A stretch of 9,207 bases of DNA from an uncultured Eubacteriales bacterium. Lineage in GTDB: Bacteria; Bacillota; Clostridia; UMGS1810. The stretch is from the NCBI GenBank assembly GCA_900555295.1, contig USKN01000063.1, positions 1-9,207 on the forward strand, given 5' to 3'. Shown here piece by piece: positions 1-6,685 of the stretch (the first letter of the stretch is position 1; every line of letters starts with the position of its first letter). The translations under genes and the position numbers were made by a program. The notes under the pieces are model-generated. The model made no database searches, was not told the DNA's origin, and worked only from the letters and a program-made list of their open reading frames with translations.

Positions 1-62
1 TCAATGATTTTTTACTTAAAATCCAAAAAAAGCGATGCTTTAAATAAGATTTAAAAAATGTA

Positions 63-91
63 TTGACAAATTATAAATAGTGGAGTAAAAT
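63..91 (+). promoter_or_regulatory. sigma-A promoter of the leader peptide and operon
   Basis: TTGACA at 63-68 is a perfect -35 box. After exactly 17 bases comes TAAAAT at 86-91, a 5/6 match to the TATAAT -10 box. Transcription would start near 97-99, about 28 nt before the leader peptide start codon. This is the best promoter in the window and lies immediately upstream of an open leader frame and an intrinsic terminator, as expected for an attenuated biosynthetic operon. The call rests on sequence match and position only. Confidence 0.82.
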
Positions 92-125
92 AGTAGTTGT
101 AAAAAATATTTGGGAGATAATACAT

Positions 126-233
126 ATGATAATCAAAAATGCATTTAACAGCTTTATGTTGCTAATGCGCGCTATGTTTCTAATTAGCATTTTGCTTATA
201 AAGAATAATAGCGCTGTTTGTCGTGTGAATTAG
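126..233 (+). CDS. putative Leu/Ile-rich leader peptide (35 aa) of an attenuator
   Basis: A 35-codon frame starts at ATG 126 and stops with TAG at 231-233. GGGAG at 112-116 lies 9 nt upstream. Ten of the 35 residues are Leu or Ile, concentrated in codons 12-25: Leu-Leu at 12-13, Leu-Ile at 19-20, and the run Ile-Leu-Leu-Ile at 22-25. Four residues are Met (1, 11, 14, 17). The frame sits 30 nt after a strong promoter and is followed by a terminator before the first structural gene. Leader peptides of ilv and leu operons in other bacteria have this design: ribosome stalling at regulatory codons under amino-acid shortage favours read-through. I infer that Leu/Ile are the sensed amino acids. Met is a second possibility, because metY and metA lie in the same operon. 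A small hydrophobic protein with its own role is the alternative. Confidence 0.7.
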   Translation: MIIKNAFNSFMLLMRAMFLISILLIKNNSAVCRVN

Positions 234-327
234 TCTTTAAAGTATTAATTTACATAAGCTTATACCGTTACGGGTAATGTAATATTTATACGTATACAGG
301 TAAATTTAATGTTAAATTGCAAGCTTA
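194..327 (+). promoter_or_regulatory. alternative RNA pairings of the attenuator (candidate segments 1, 2 and 3)
   Basis: Three short segments can pair in competing ways. GCTTAT (194-199, inside Leu/Ile codons 23-25) is complementary to ATAAGC (254-259). TAAGCTT (255-261) is complementary to AAGCTTA (321-327), which is the left arm of the terminator. The terminator left arm otherwise pairs with 341-351. These match the 1:2, 2:3 and 3:4 logic of classical attenuators: a ribosome stalled at codons 22-25 would cover segment 1, free segment 2, and let it capture segment 3. AATTTAC (247-253) can also pair perfectly with GTAAATT (300-306), extendable with one bulge to 244/310, which would bring segments 2 and 3 close together. 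AATTTAA-TG-TTAAATT (303-318) is a further self-complementary stretch. The individual pairings are only 6-10 bp, AT-rich and worked out by eye, so the model is tentative. Confidence 0.42.
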
Positions 328-355
328 CGACTAAATGGCGGTCGTAAGCTTTTTT
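321..355 (+). terminator. intrinsic terminator (attenuator terminator) upstream of the operon
   Basis: AAGCTTACGAC (321-331) and GTCGTAAGCTT (341-351) form a perfect 11-bp stem around a 9-nt loop (332-340). The right arm ends in TT and runs directly into four more T residues (352-355), giving a six-T tract. It lies between the leader peptide stop (233) and the first structural gene (433), with no other gene in between, so its likely role is conditional termination of the operon transcript. No T-box motif (TGGNACC) or S-box-like core was seen in this leader. Confidence 0.85.
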
Positions 356-432
356 GATATAAAAATACATTATATATCATAGTAATTTACGGTCGTTGTA
401 AGCGCGATAAATATGTAAAGGAGATTGATAAA

Positions 433-1833
433 ATGCAAAAAGTAAAAATTGCGGATATTACATTAAGAGAGGCAGTTAAAACATCTGTGTTAAGCTTTAA
501 AGAAAAAATTGAAATTACAAAAAAGCTTGATAAACTTAATGTGGATATTATTGAAACGGGAATTATTCAAAACGAAAGAACAGATGTTCTTTTTCTTCAC
601 ACAATATCACCGCTTGTAAAAAACAGTATAATATCTTGTGCGGTTGATTATAACGAGCGTTCGATTGAACTTACATATGACGCGGTAAAAGCGGCTGCAA
701 ACAAACGGCTTCATCTTATGATACCGGTATCTACGGTGCAAATGGAGTATATGTGTCACAAAAAACCAAATGCCGTTATTGAAATGATTGAAACTCTTGT
801 TAAAAAGTGTAAGTCGCTTTGCAATGATGTGGAGTTTTCGGCATTGGACGCTACAAGGAGCGAAAAGGACTTTTTGTATAAAGCAATAAATACCGCAATC
901 GACGCGGGTGCAACCACAATTACAGTATGTGACAGTGCCGGCGAAATGCTTCCCGATGAATTTAAAACATTTACGGATGACCTTTATAAAAACGTAAAAC
1001 CTCTTAAAGACGTTACTCTGTCGGTTGAGTGCCGCGACGCACTTAATATGGCAACGGCTTGTATGATTTCTACAATGAATGCAGGCGTTACGCAAATAAA
1101 AACCAATGTAAACGGATGCGGTTATCCGTCACTTTCTGCCGCAGCGGGAATTATAAAACACAGAGGCGACTCAATAGGCGTATACAGCTCAATTAATTAT
1201 ACGGAGCTTGAACATACGGTTGCACAAATGGTTTTTGTAACCGATACGCAAAAAAGCGCTAACTCACCGTTTGAAACGGGAGTACGTGAAGGCGAAAAAA
1301 TAGTGTTAAGCAAAGATGATACGTTTGAAACGGTTGCGGCGGTTGTAAAGAAAATGGGGTATGATTTAAGCAAAGAAGATGTAGCCCAGGTATATGATGA
1401 GTTTAAAAAAGTTGCCGATAAAAAGCATATAGGTTCAAAAGAACTTGACGCAATAATTGCAAGTGCGGCAATGCAGGTTGCACCTACATACAAGTTGGTA
1501 AGCTATGTTATAAACAGCGGAAATATTATAAGCGCTACAGCCAATATTATTCTTGAAAAAGATGGTAAATCCATATGCGGTGTTTGTGTGGGAGACGGAC
1601 CTGTTGATGCGGCATTTCTTGCAATAGAGCAAATTGCGGGCCGTCATTTTGAACTTGACGATTTCCAAATTCAGGCTATAACCGAAGGCAGAGAGGCTAT
1701 GGGTTCAACAGTTGTTAAACTGCGTTCAAACGGCAAGCTTTATTCGGGTAAAGGTATTTCAACGGACGTTATAGGTGCGAGCATAAATGCATATATTAAT
1801 GCACTTAACAAAATTTGCTTTGAGGAGGCGTAA
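433..1833 (+). CDS. LeuA/DRE-TIM family protein with degenerate active site and intact regulatory domain
   Basis: The protein has 466 residues. Residues 1 to about 260 are an HMGL-like DRE-TIM barrel and residues 350-463 are a LeuA-type allosteric dimerisation domain, which in true 2-isopropylmalate synthases binds leucine. AAAGGAG at 417-423 lies 9 nt before the ATG. Homology to LeuA is clear: NDVEFSALDATR corresponds to DDVEFSCEDAGR. Catalytic features are altered, however. The TLRDGEQ signature reads TLREAVK (10-16). The metal-binding HTH is E199-C-R201, aligned without gaps to the shared NG at 227-228. The GERAGN stretch, whose last Asn is a metal ligand, is Y-P-S-L-S here (231-235). About 30 residues containing the catalytic His of the HQDG motif are missing between residues 277 and 307. 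Length is 466 against 523 in E. coli LeuA. The protein is therefore unlikely to be an active isopropylmalate synthase; it could be a regulator, a partner of the next gene product, or an enzyme with a new reaction. The next gene follows after 3 nt, implying translational coupling. Confidence 0.85.
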   Translation: MQKVKIADITLREAVKTSVLSFKEKIEITKKLDKLNVDIIETGIIQNERTDVLFLHTISPLVKNSIISCAVDYNERSIELTYDAVKAAANKRLHLMIPVSTVQMEYMCHKKPNAVIEMIETLVKKCKSLCNDVEFSALDATRSEKDFLYKAINTAIDAGATTITVCDSAGEMLPDEFKTFTDDLYKNVKPLKDVTLSVECRDALNMATACMISTMNAGVTQIKTNVNGCGYPSLSAAAGIIKHRGDSIGVYSSINYTELEHTVAQMVFVTDTQKSANSPFETGVREGEKIVLSKDDTFETVAAVVKKMGYDLSKEDVAQVYDEFKKVADKKHIGSKELDAIIASAAMQVAPTYKLVSYVINSGNIISATANIILEKDGKSICGVCVGDGPVDAAFLAIEQIAGRHFELDDFQIQAITEGREAMGSTVVKLRSNGKLYSGKGISTDVIGASINAYINALNKICFEEA

Positions 1834-1836
1834 TTT

Positions 1837-4305
1837 ATGAAATTATCATTTTCTACAAACAGGTGGAACTCGGTTGCACTCGATGAGTTTATAGATATTG
1901 CTTGCGAATATAAATTTAAAGGCATAGAAATACATAATGTTGACGAAGTAAAAAATGTATCCGATCTTTATCACAAGCTTTTGGAACATTCTATTAAAAT
2001 ATCTTGTATAGATATGGTATCGGATATTTCGGGAAACGATATTAATTCGGCAATCGAGGAGTTTAATAAATGTGTTGAAATATGCTCAATGCTGCATACT
2101 CCTTATATACGTCTTAAAGCGTATACCGATAACGAACAAAATGTACGTTCTTTTATAGAACAAACCGTTCAAGCGGCTCAAAGCAAAGGTATTGTAATGC
2201 TTGTGGAAACGGTGGGAATTTATGCCGATACAAAAAGACTTGCCGAATTGCTTAATTCGTATGCGTGCGATAATGTTGCCGCATTGTGGGATTTGCATTA
2301 TCCGTACCGCGAGGCGGGAGAACTTCCCGAAAACACTGTTACAAATTTGGGTGCGTATATTCGCCATATTCATATCAAAGACTCCGACAGCGAAACGGGA
2401 TTTAACCTTGTGGGAGAGGGCAGCTTACCTATTGCCGATATTATGAATGCATTGCGCTCAATAAATTACGACGAATTTATTTCAATTGAGTGGGACCCGA
2501 AGTGGGACAGCGAAATATGCGATATGGATATTATTTTTCCGCATTTTGTGAGTTATATGTCACGTTACGAAAATCTTTCGCGTGCAAAATCCGCACTTTA
2601 TGAAAATAATGCAAAAACAGGAAAGTTTGTATGGAAAAAAGACGCACTTATCGAAAAAACTTTTTCGCAGGTACTCGATACAATGGTTAAAGAATTTCCC
2701 GACCAATATGCGTTTAAATATACCACGCTCGACTATACAAGAACATACTCCGAGTTTCGCGATGATGTTGACACTTTTGCGCGTTCGCTTATTGCAATGG
2801 GTGTAAAGGCGGGCAGTCATATAGCAATATGGGCAACAAACGTTCCGCAATGGTATATAACTTTTTGGGCCGCAACCAAAATAGGCGCGGTTCTTGTAAC
2901 CGTAAATACCGCATATAAAATTCACGAGGCAGAGTATCTTTTAAAACAGTCGGATACGCATACTCTTGTTATGATAGAAGGATACCGCGATTCAAATTAC
3001 AGCCAAATTATGGCAGAGCTTTGCCCCGAACTTGAAACAACAAAACCGGGTGAACAGCTCCATTCAAAACGTTTGCCGTTTTTAAGAAATATTATTACGG
3101 TTGACTATAAACAAAAAGGCTGTATTACTTGGGATGAAGCAATTGCCAAATCACGAAAAGTGCCTATAGACGAGGTTTATCGTATGGCGGCGGCAGTTGA
3201 TATAAATGATGTATGCAATATGCAGTATACATCGGGTACAACAGGATTTCCAAAAGGTGTTATGCTCACTCACTACAATGTAGTAAACAACGGTAAATGT
3301 ATAGGCGACAGAATGGATTTGTCTACTGCCGACAGAATGATGATACAGGTACCTATGTTTCACTGCTTTGGTATGGTGCTTGCTATGACGGCGGCAATGA
3401 CTCACGGTGCATCGCTTATGCCGCTTCCTTATTTTTCGCCAAAACCTGCGCTTGCGTGTATTAACCAGGAACGTATAACGGCATTTCACGGTGTTCCCAC
3501 AATGTTTATTGCAATGCTTGAACACCCCGATTTTGAAAAAACCGATTTTTCATATATGCGTACGGGTATTATGGCAGGCTCACCTTGCCCCGAACCTGTT
3601 ATGAACGAAGTGGTAAACAAAATGAATATGAAAGAAATAACAATTGTTTACGGGCAAACCGAAAGCTCACCCGGCTGCACAATGAGCAGTACCGACGATT
3701 CAATACAAGTGAGAGTTTCAACCGTAGGACGTCCTCTGCCCGAGATTGAGTGCAAAATTGTAGACCCGGAAACAGGAGAAGATTTACCCGATAATGTAAC
3801 GGGCGAGTTTGTTGCACGCGGTTATAATATAATGAAAGGGTACTACAAAATGCCTGTTGAAACGGCAAATACAATTGATGCGGACGGATGGCTTCATACG
3901 GGTGATTTGGCACTGCGTACGCCCGAGGGCAACTACCGTATTACGGGACGTCTTAAAGATATGATTATAAGAGGCGGAGAAAATATATATCCCAAAGAAA
4001 TAGAGGAGTTTATTTATACTCACGATAAGGTTCAGGACGTACAGGTTATAGGTGTTCCTGATGAACAATACGGTGAGGAAATAATGGCTTGTATTATTTT
4101 AAAAGACGGAGAACAAATGACCGTTGATGAAATGAAAGATTATATAAGAAGCCATATGGCAAAACATAAGGTACCCAAATACATTGACTTTGTAAAAGAA
4201 TTTCCTATGAATGCTGCCGGAAAAATTCTTAAATTTAAAATGCGTGAACAGGCAGTTGAAAAGCTTGGTATAAAAAAAGTTGATGGTATTGTTACCGAGA
4301 ACTGA
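1837..4305 (+). CDS. fusion: sugar isomerase-type TIM barrel + acyl-CoA synthetase (AMP-binding)
   Basis: This is one uninterrupted 822-residue frame with GAGGAGG at 1822-1828 inside the end of the previous gene. Residues 1-244 resemble the xylose isomerase-like TIM barrel family (AP endonuclease 2 / IolE / hydroxypyruvate isomerase type), with plausible metal and catalytic residues all present: E124 (LVETVG), D152 and H154 (WDLHYP), H179 (HIHIKD) and E218 (SIEWDP). After a linker (about 245-265), residues 266-815 form a complete adenylate-forming acyl-CoA ligase. It has the phosphate loop YTSGTTGFPKG (464-474), YGQTE (605-609), WLHTGD (685-690), GRLKDMIIRGGENIYP (704-719) and the catalytic lysine K796 in NAAGK. 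The ligase part most resembles the ACSF2/YngI-like medium-chain group, as judged by eye. It would activate a carboxylic acid to an acyl-CoA using ATP; the substrate is unknown. The fusion suggests that the barrel makes, isomerises or consumes the acid or CoA ester. No frameshift or internal stop is seen. Confidence 0.88.
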   Translation: MKLSFSTNRWNSVALDEFIDIACEYKFKGIEIHNVDEVKNVSDLYHKLLEHSIKISCIDMVSDISGNDINSAIEEFNKCVEICSMLHTPYIRLKAYTDNEQNVRSFIEQTVQAAQSKGIVMLVETVGIYADTKRLAELLNSYACDNVAALWDLHYPYREAGELPENTVTNLGAYIRHIHIKDSDSETGFNLVGEGSLPIADIMNALRSINYDEFISIEWDPKWDSEICDMDIIFPHFVSYMSRYENLSRAKSALYENNAKTGKFVWKKDALIEKTFSQVLDTMVKEFPDQYAFKYTTLDYTRTYSEFRDDVDTFARSLIAMGVKAGSHIAIWATNVPQWYITFWAATKIGAVLVTVNTAYKIHEAEYLLKQSDTHTLVMIEGYRDSNYSQIMAELCPELETTKPGEQLHSKRLPFLRNIITVDYKQKGCITWDEAIAKSRKVPIDEVYRMAAAVDINDVCNMQYTSGTTGFPKGVMLTHYNVVNNGKCIGDRMDLSTADRMMIQVPMFHCFGMVLAMTAAMTHGASLMPLPYFSPKPALACINQERITAFHGVPTMFIAMLEHPDFEKTDFSYMRTGIMAGSPCPEPVMNEVVNKMNMKEITIVYGQTESSPGCTMSSTDDSIQVRVSTVGRPLPEIECKIVDPETGEDLPDNVTGEFVARGYNIMKGYYKMPVETANTIDADGWLHTGDLALRTPEGNYRITGRLKDMIIRGGENIYPKEIEEFIYTHDKVQDVQVIGVPDEQYGEEIMACIILKDGEQMTVDEMKDYIRSHMAKHKVPKYIDFVKEFPMNAAGKILKFKMREQAVEKLGIKKVDGIVTEN

Positions 4306-4328
4306 TATTTAAGAGAGGAAGAATACAA

Positions 4329-5612
4329 ATGAATAACAAAAATCTAAAAACCGATACACGATGCCTGCACTCCGGGTATTTTCCAAAAAACGGAGAAGCA
4401 AGACAGATGCCCATATATCAAAGCACTACATTTAAATATGAAACGGGAGAGGCAATGGGTAAACTTTTCGACCTTGAAGAGTCGGGATATTTTTACTCGC
4501 GCCTGCAAAACCCCACAAATGATTATGTGGCGGCTAAAATTTGCAATCTTGAGGGTGGAAGTGCCGCAATGCTTTTATCAAGCGGACAGGCGGCATCGTT
4601 TTTCAGTGTGTTTAATATAGCGTCGTGCGGCGACCATATTGTTTCATCTTCGGCAATTTATGGGGGTACGTACAATCTTTTTGCGGTAACTATGAAACGT
4701 ATGGGAATAGATTTTACATTTGTATCTCCCGATTGCAGTGAAAGTGAGCTTGACGCCGCATTTAAGCCTAACACAAAAGCAGTTTTCGGCGAAACAATAG
4801 CAAACCCTGCACTTGATGTTTTGGATATAGAAAAATTTGCAAATGCTGCGCACAGACACGGTGTACCTTTAATAGTTGACAATACATTTGCAACGCCCGT
4901 AAATTGCCGTCCGTTTGAATGGGGTGCTGATATTGTTACTCATTCAACCACAAAATATCTTGACGGACACGCGTCGGCAATAGGCGGCTGCATTGTTGAT
5001 TCGGGTAACTTTGACTGGACGCGTTATGCCGATAAATTCCCGGGTTTGTGCACTCCCGATTACAGCTATCACGGAGTTGTATACACCGATAAATTCGGTA
5101 TTGGCGGAGCATATATTACAAAAGCAACGGTACAGCTTATGCGTGATTTCGGCTCGGTTCAGTCGCCGCAAAGCGCATATTTGCTTAATCTTGGTATTGA
5201 AAGCCTTGCGGTACGTATGCAAAGGCATTGCGAAAACGCACTTAAAGTTGCAAAGTATTTAGAAAACAACAATAAAATTGCATGGGTTAAGTATTGCGGA
5301 CTTAAAAGCAGTAAGGATTATGCTCTTGCGCAAAAATATATGCCAAACGGTTCAAGCGGCGTTGTAAGTTTTGGTGTAAAAGGCGGCAGAGATGCGGCAG
5401 AAAAGTTTATGTCACGTTTAAAACTTGCAACAATCGAAACTCATGTTGCCGACTCGCATACGTGTTGTTTGCACCCCGCAAGTACAACTCACCGTCAAAT
5501 GAATGATGATGAACTTATATCGTGCGGAGTATCACCCGATTTGGTACGTTTTTCGTGCGGCCTTGAAAATGCCGACGATATAATAGCCGATATAGAGCAG
5601 GCTTTAAATTAA
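4329..5612 (+). CDS. metY: O-acetylhomoserine sulfhydrylase (aminocarboxypropyltransferase)
   Basis: The protein has 427 residues, the usual MetY size and longer than the roughly 380-400 of MetB/MetC. It is a cytoplasmic Cys/Met-metabolism PLP enzyme that replaces the acetyl group of O-acetylhomoserine with sulfide, giving homocysteine and acetate. Visible motifs are Y56-S-R58 followed by QNPT (phosphate-binding region), SSGQAA (84-89), D184 in VDNTF (expected to contact the PLP ring nitrogen) and K209 in HSTTKYLDGH, the Schiff-base lysine. The C-terminus carries the typical SCGLEN segment. AGAGAGGA at 4312-4319 is the ribosome binding site, 23 nt after the previous stop. The gene directly precedes metA, the preceding step in the pathway, which supports O-acetylhomoserine as substrate. 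Methionine gamma-lyase or cystathionine gamma-synthase is less likely given length and context. Confidence 0.93.
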   Translation: MNNKNLKTDTRCLHSGYFPKNGEARQMPIYQSTTFKYETGEAMGKLFDLEESGYFYSRLQNPTNDYVAAKICNLEGGSAAMLLSSGQAASFFSVFNIASCGDHIVSSSAIYGGTYNLFAVTMKRMGIDFTFVSPDCSESELDAAFKPNTKAVFGETIANPALDVLDIEKFANAAHRHGVPLIVDNTFATPVNCRPFEWGADIVTHSTTKYLDGHASAIGGCIVDSGNFDWTRYADKFPGLCTPDYSYHGVVYTDKFGIGGAYITKATVQLMRDFGSVQSPQSAYLLNLGIESLAVRMQRHCENALKVAKYLENNNKIAWVKYCGLKSSKDYALAQKYMPNGSSGVVSFGVKGGRDAAEKFMSRLKLATIETHVADSHTCCLHPASTTHRQMNDDELISCGVSPDLVRFSCGLENADDIIADIEQALN

Positions 5613-5633
5613 AAATTTGGGAGGTTTTTAAAA

Positions 5634-6551
5634 ATGCCTATTAAAATACCAAATGAATTACCTGCGGTTAAAACGCTTAATAACGAAAACATATTTGTTA
5701 TGACAGAAACACGGGCCATAACCCAGGATATACGTCCGCTTGCAATTGCGGTGCTTAATCTTATGCCGCTTAAAATTGAAACCGAAACACAGCTTGCGCG
5801 TCTTTTGGGTAATACACCGCTCCAAATAGAAATGGAACTTATTCATACAAAAACGTATGTATCAAAAAACACATCGGGAAAACATTTGTTTTCGTTTTAC
5901 AAAACCTTTAACCAAATAAAAGACAGATATTTTGACGGGCTTGTAATAACGGGAGCGCCTGTTGAAAAACTTGAGTTTGAAGATGTGGAGTATTGGGACG
6001 AGTTGTGTGAAATAATGGAGTGGAGCAAAACTCACGTTCACAGCACATTTCATATATGCTGGGGAGCACAGGCGGCGCTTTATTACCATTACGGCATAAA
6101 AAAATATCCGCTTGATGAAAAACTCTTTGGCGTATTTAAACATACTGTTGAGTACAAAAAATCAATTTTATTTCGCGGATTTGACGATGTGTTTATGGTT
6201 CCTCATTCACGTCACACAACGGTAAAACGCAGTGATATCGAGAATACACCGGGGCTTAAAATATTGGCGTCATCGCCCGATGCCGGAGTTTATGCCGTTT
6301 CGGCAAAAAAAGGCAATCAGTTTTTTATTACGGGACACAGTGAATATGATGCCGATACGCTCAAAAACGAATATTTGAGAGATAAAGCGGCGGGATATGA
6401 TATAAAAATACCGCAAAATTATTTTCCGAATGATGACGACACAAAGAGTCCGCTTATAACCTGGCGGTCGCACGCAAATTTATTATATACAAATTGGCTT
6501 AATTATTTTGTATATCAGAGTACACCATATGATTACAGCACAAGGCAGTAA
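5634..6551 (+). CDS. metA: homoserine O-acetyltransferase (MetA/HTS family)
   Basis: The protein has 305 residues, normal for MetA. It transfers an acyl group from acyl-CoA to the hydroxyl of L-homoserine, the first committed step of methionine synthesis, in the cytoplasm. The catalytic triad falls at the family's standard numbers: C142 in FHICWGAQA, and H235 and E237 in TGHSEYD. Residue 111 is Glu (APVEKL), where the succinyl-CoA-using E. coli enzyme has Gly. In the Bacillus-type enzyme Glu111 goes with acetyl-CoA, so O-acetylhomoserine is the predicted product. This fits the MetY encoded 21 nt upstream. GGGAGG (5619-5624) lies 9 nt before the ATG. It is the last gene of the apparent operon; no strong GC-rich terminator follows it. 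Databases often label such proteins succinyltransferase by homology. Confidence 0.95.
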   Translation: MPIKIPNELPAVKTLNNENIFVMTETRAITQDIRPLAIAVLNLMPLKIETETQLARLLGNTPLQIEMELIHTKTYVSKNTSGKHLFSFYKTFNQIKDRYFDGLVITGAPVEKLEFEDVEYWDELCEIMEWSKTHVHSTFHICWGAQAALYYHYGIKKYPLDEKLFGVFKHTVEYKKSILFRGFDDVFMVPHSRHTTVKRSDIENTPGLKILASSPDAGVYAVSAKKGNQFFITGHSEYDADTLKNEYLRDKAAGYDIKIPQNYFPNDDDTKSPLITWRSHANLLYTNWLNYFVYQSTPYDYSTRQ

Positions 6552-6578
6552 ACAATTTTAAGTAAATACTTATATAAT
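6549..6578 (+). promoter_or_regulatory. candidate promoter for ilvE
   Basis: TATAAT at 6573-6578 is a perfect -10 box. The best partner is TAAACA at 6549-6554 (4/6 to TTGACA) with an 18-bp spacer; it overlaps the metA stop codon. The start would be near 6584-6586, leaving an untranslated leader of about 100 nt before ilvE. A second, weaker candidate is TTTAAT (6603-6608) with TAAAAT (6626-6631). The region is so AT-rich that chance -10 matches are common. Read-through from metA is also possible. Confidence 0.4.
6554..6568 (+). promoter_or_regulatory. CodY-box-like sequence in the ilvE promoter
   Basis: AATTTTAAGTAAATA matches the 15-base CodY consensus AATTTTCWGAAAATT at 12 of 15 positions. 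It sits between the -35 and -10 boxes of the candidate ilvE promoter, where binding would block transcription. CodY commonly controls branched-chain amino acid genes in Bacillota. The sequence is AT-rich, so a chance match is quite possible, and no codY gene is visible here. Confidence 0.25.
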
Positions 6579-6585
6579 ATTTACT
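6561..6585. repeat. 8-bp inverted repeat after metA
   Basis: AGTAAATA (6561-6568) and TATTTACT (6578-6585) are perfect inverted copies separated by 9 nt. A second symmetric element, TAAGTA-AA-TACTTA (6559-6572), overlaps it. The repeat spans the candidate -10 box at 6573-6578, so it may be an operator. As a terminator of the metA transcript it would be poor, because the stem has only one G-C pair per arm and no T tract follows. Confidence 0.4.
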
Positions 6586-6630
6586 ATTTATAATAAAACA
6601 TCTTTAATAAATAATATAAATGTGATAAAA

Positions 6631-6652
6631 TTAATTAAATTAATTAAATTAA
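6631..6652. repeat. short tandem repeat of TTAATTAAA
   Basis: TTAATTAAA occurs twice in a row (6631-6639, 6640-6648), followed by a partial third copy TTAA (6649-6652). It lies in the untranslated region just before the hairpin and ribosome binding site of ilvE. It may simply be low-complexity AT sequence, or it may keep the translation start region unstructured. Confidence 0.6.
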
Positions 6653-6670
6653 GTGTATGTGTTCATACAC
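6653..6670 (+). promoter_or_regulatory. hairpin abutting the ilvE Shine-Dalgarno
   Basis: GTGTATG (6653-6659) and CATACAC (6664-6670) form a perfect 7-bp stem with a TGTT loop. The next base begins the ribosome binding site AAGGAGGTAA (6671-6680). A stem ending exactly at the Shine-Dalgarno could affect ribosome access or mRNA stability. There is no T tract, so it is not an intrinsic terminator. Confidence 0.5.
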
Positions 6671-6685
6671 AAGGAGGTAATATTA

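Noticed and set aside
29..41. Small hairpin AAAGC-GAT-GCTTT with a T run on the minus strand, a possible terminator
   Set aside because: A 5-bp stem with a 3-nt loop is too weak to call, and no gene can be assigned to it.
1..54. Frame 1 is open from the window edge to TAA at 52-54 and could be the tail of an upstream gene
   Set aside because: Only 17 codons are visible and frame 3 is also open to 47, so the reading frame cannot be decided. No recognisable motif.
92..432. T-box or SAM (S-box) riboswitch upstream of an amino-acid operon
   Set aside because: No TGGNACC antiterminator motif and no recognisable S-box core were found; the leader has a translated Leu/Ile-rich frame instead.
2560..2650. 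Possible assembly error or lost stop codon joining two genes at the TIM barrel/ligase junction
   Set aside because: The frame is continuous, the linker reads as ordinary protein, and no ribosome binding site plus ATG was seen at the junction. Only read data could settle it, so the fusion is reported as seen.
6653..6685. GTG at 6653 as an alternative ilvE start (11 extra residues)
   Set aside because: The strong AAGGAGGT site at 6671-6678 would lie inside the coding region, and ATG 6686 has ideal spacing from it. The extra residues overlap the hairpin.
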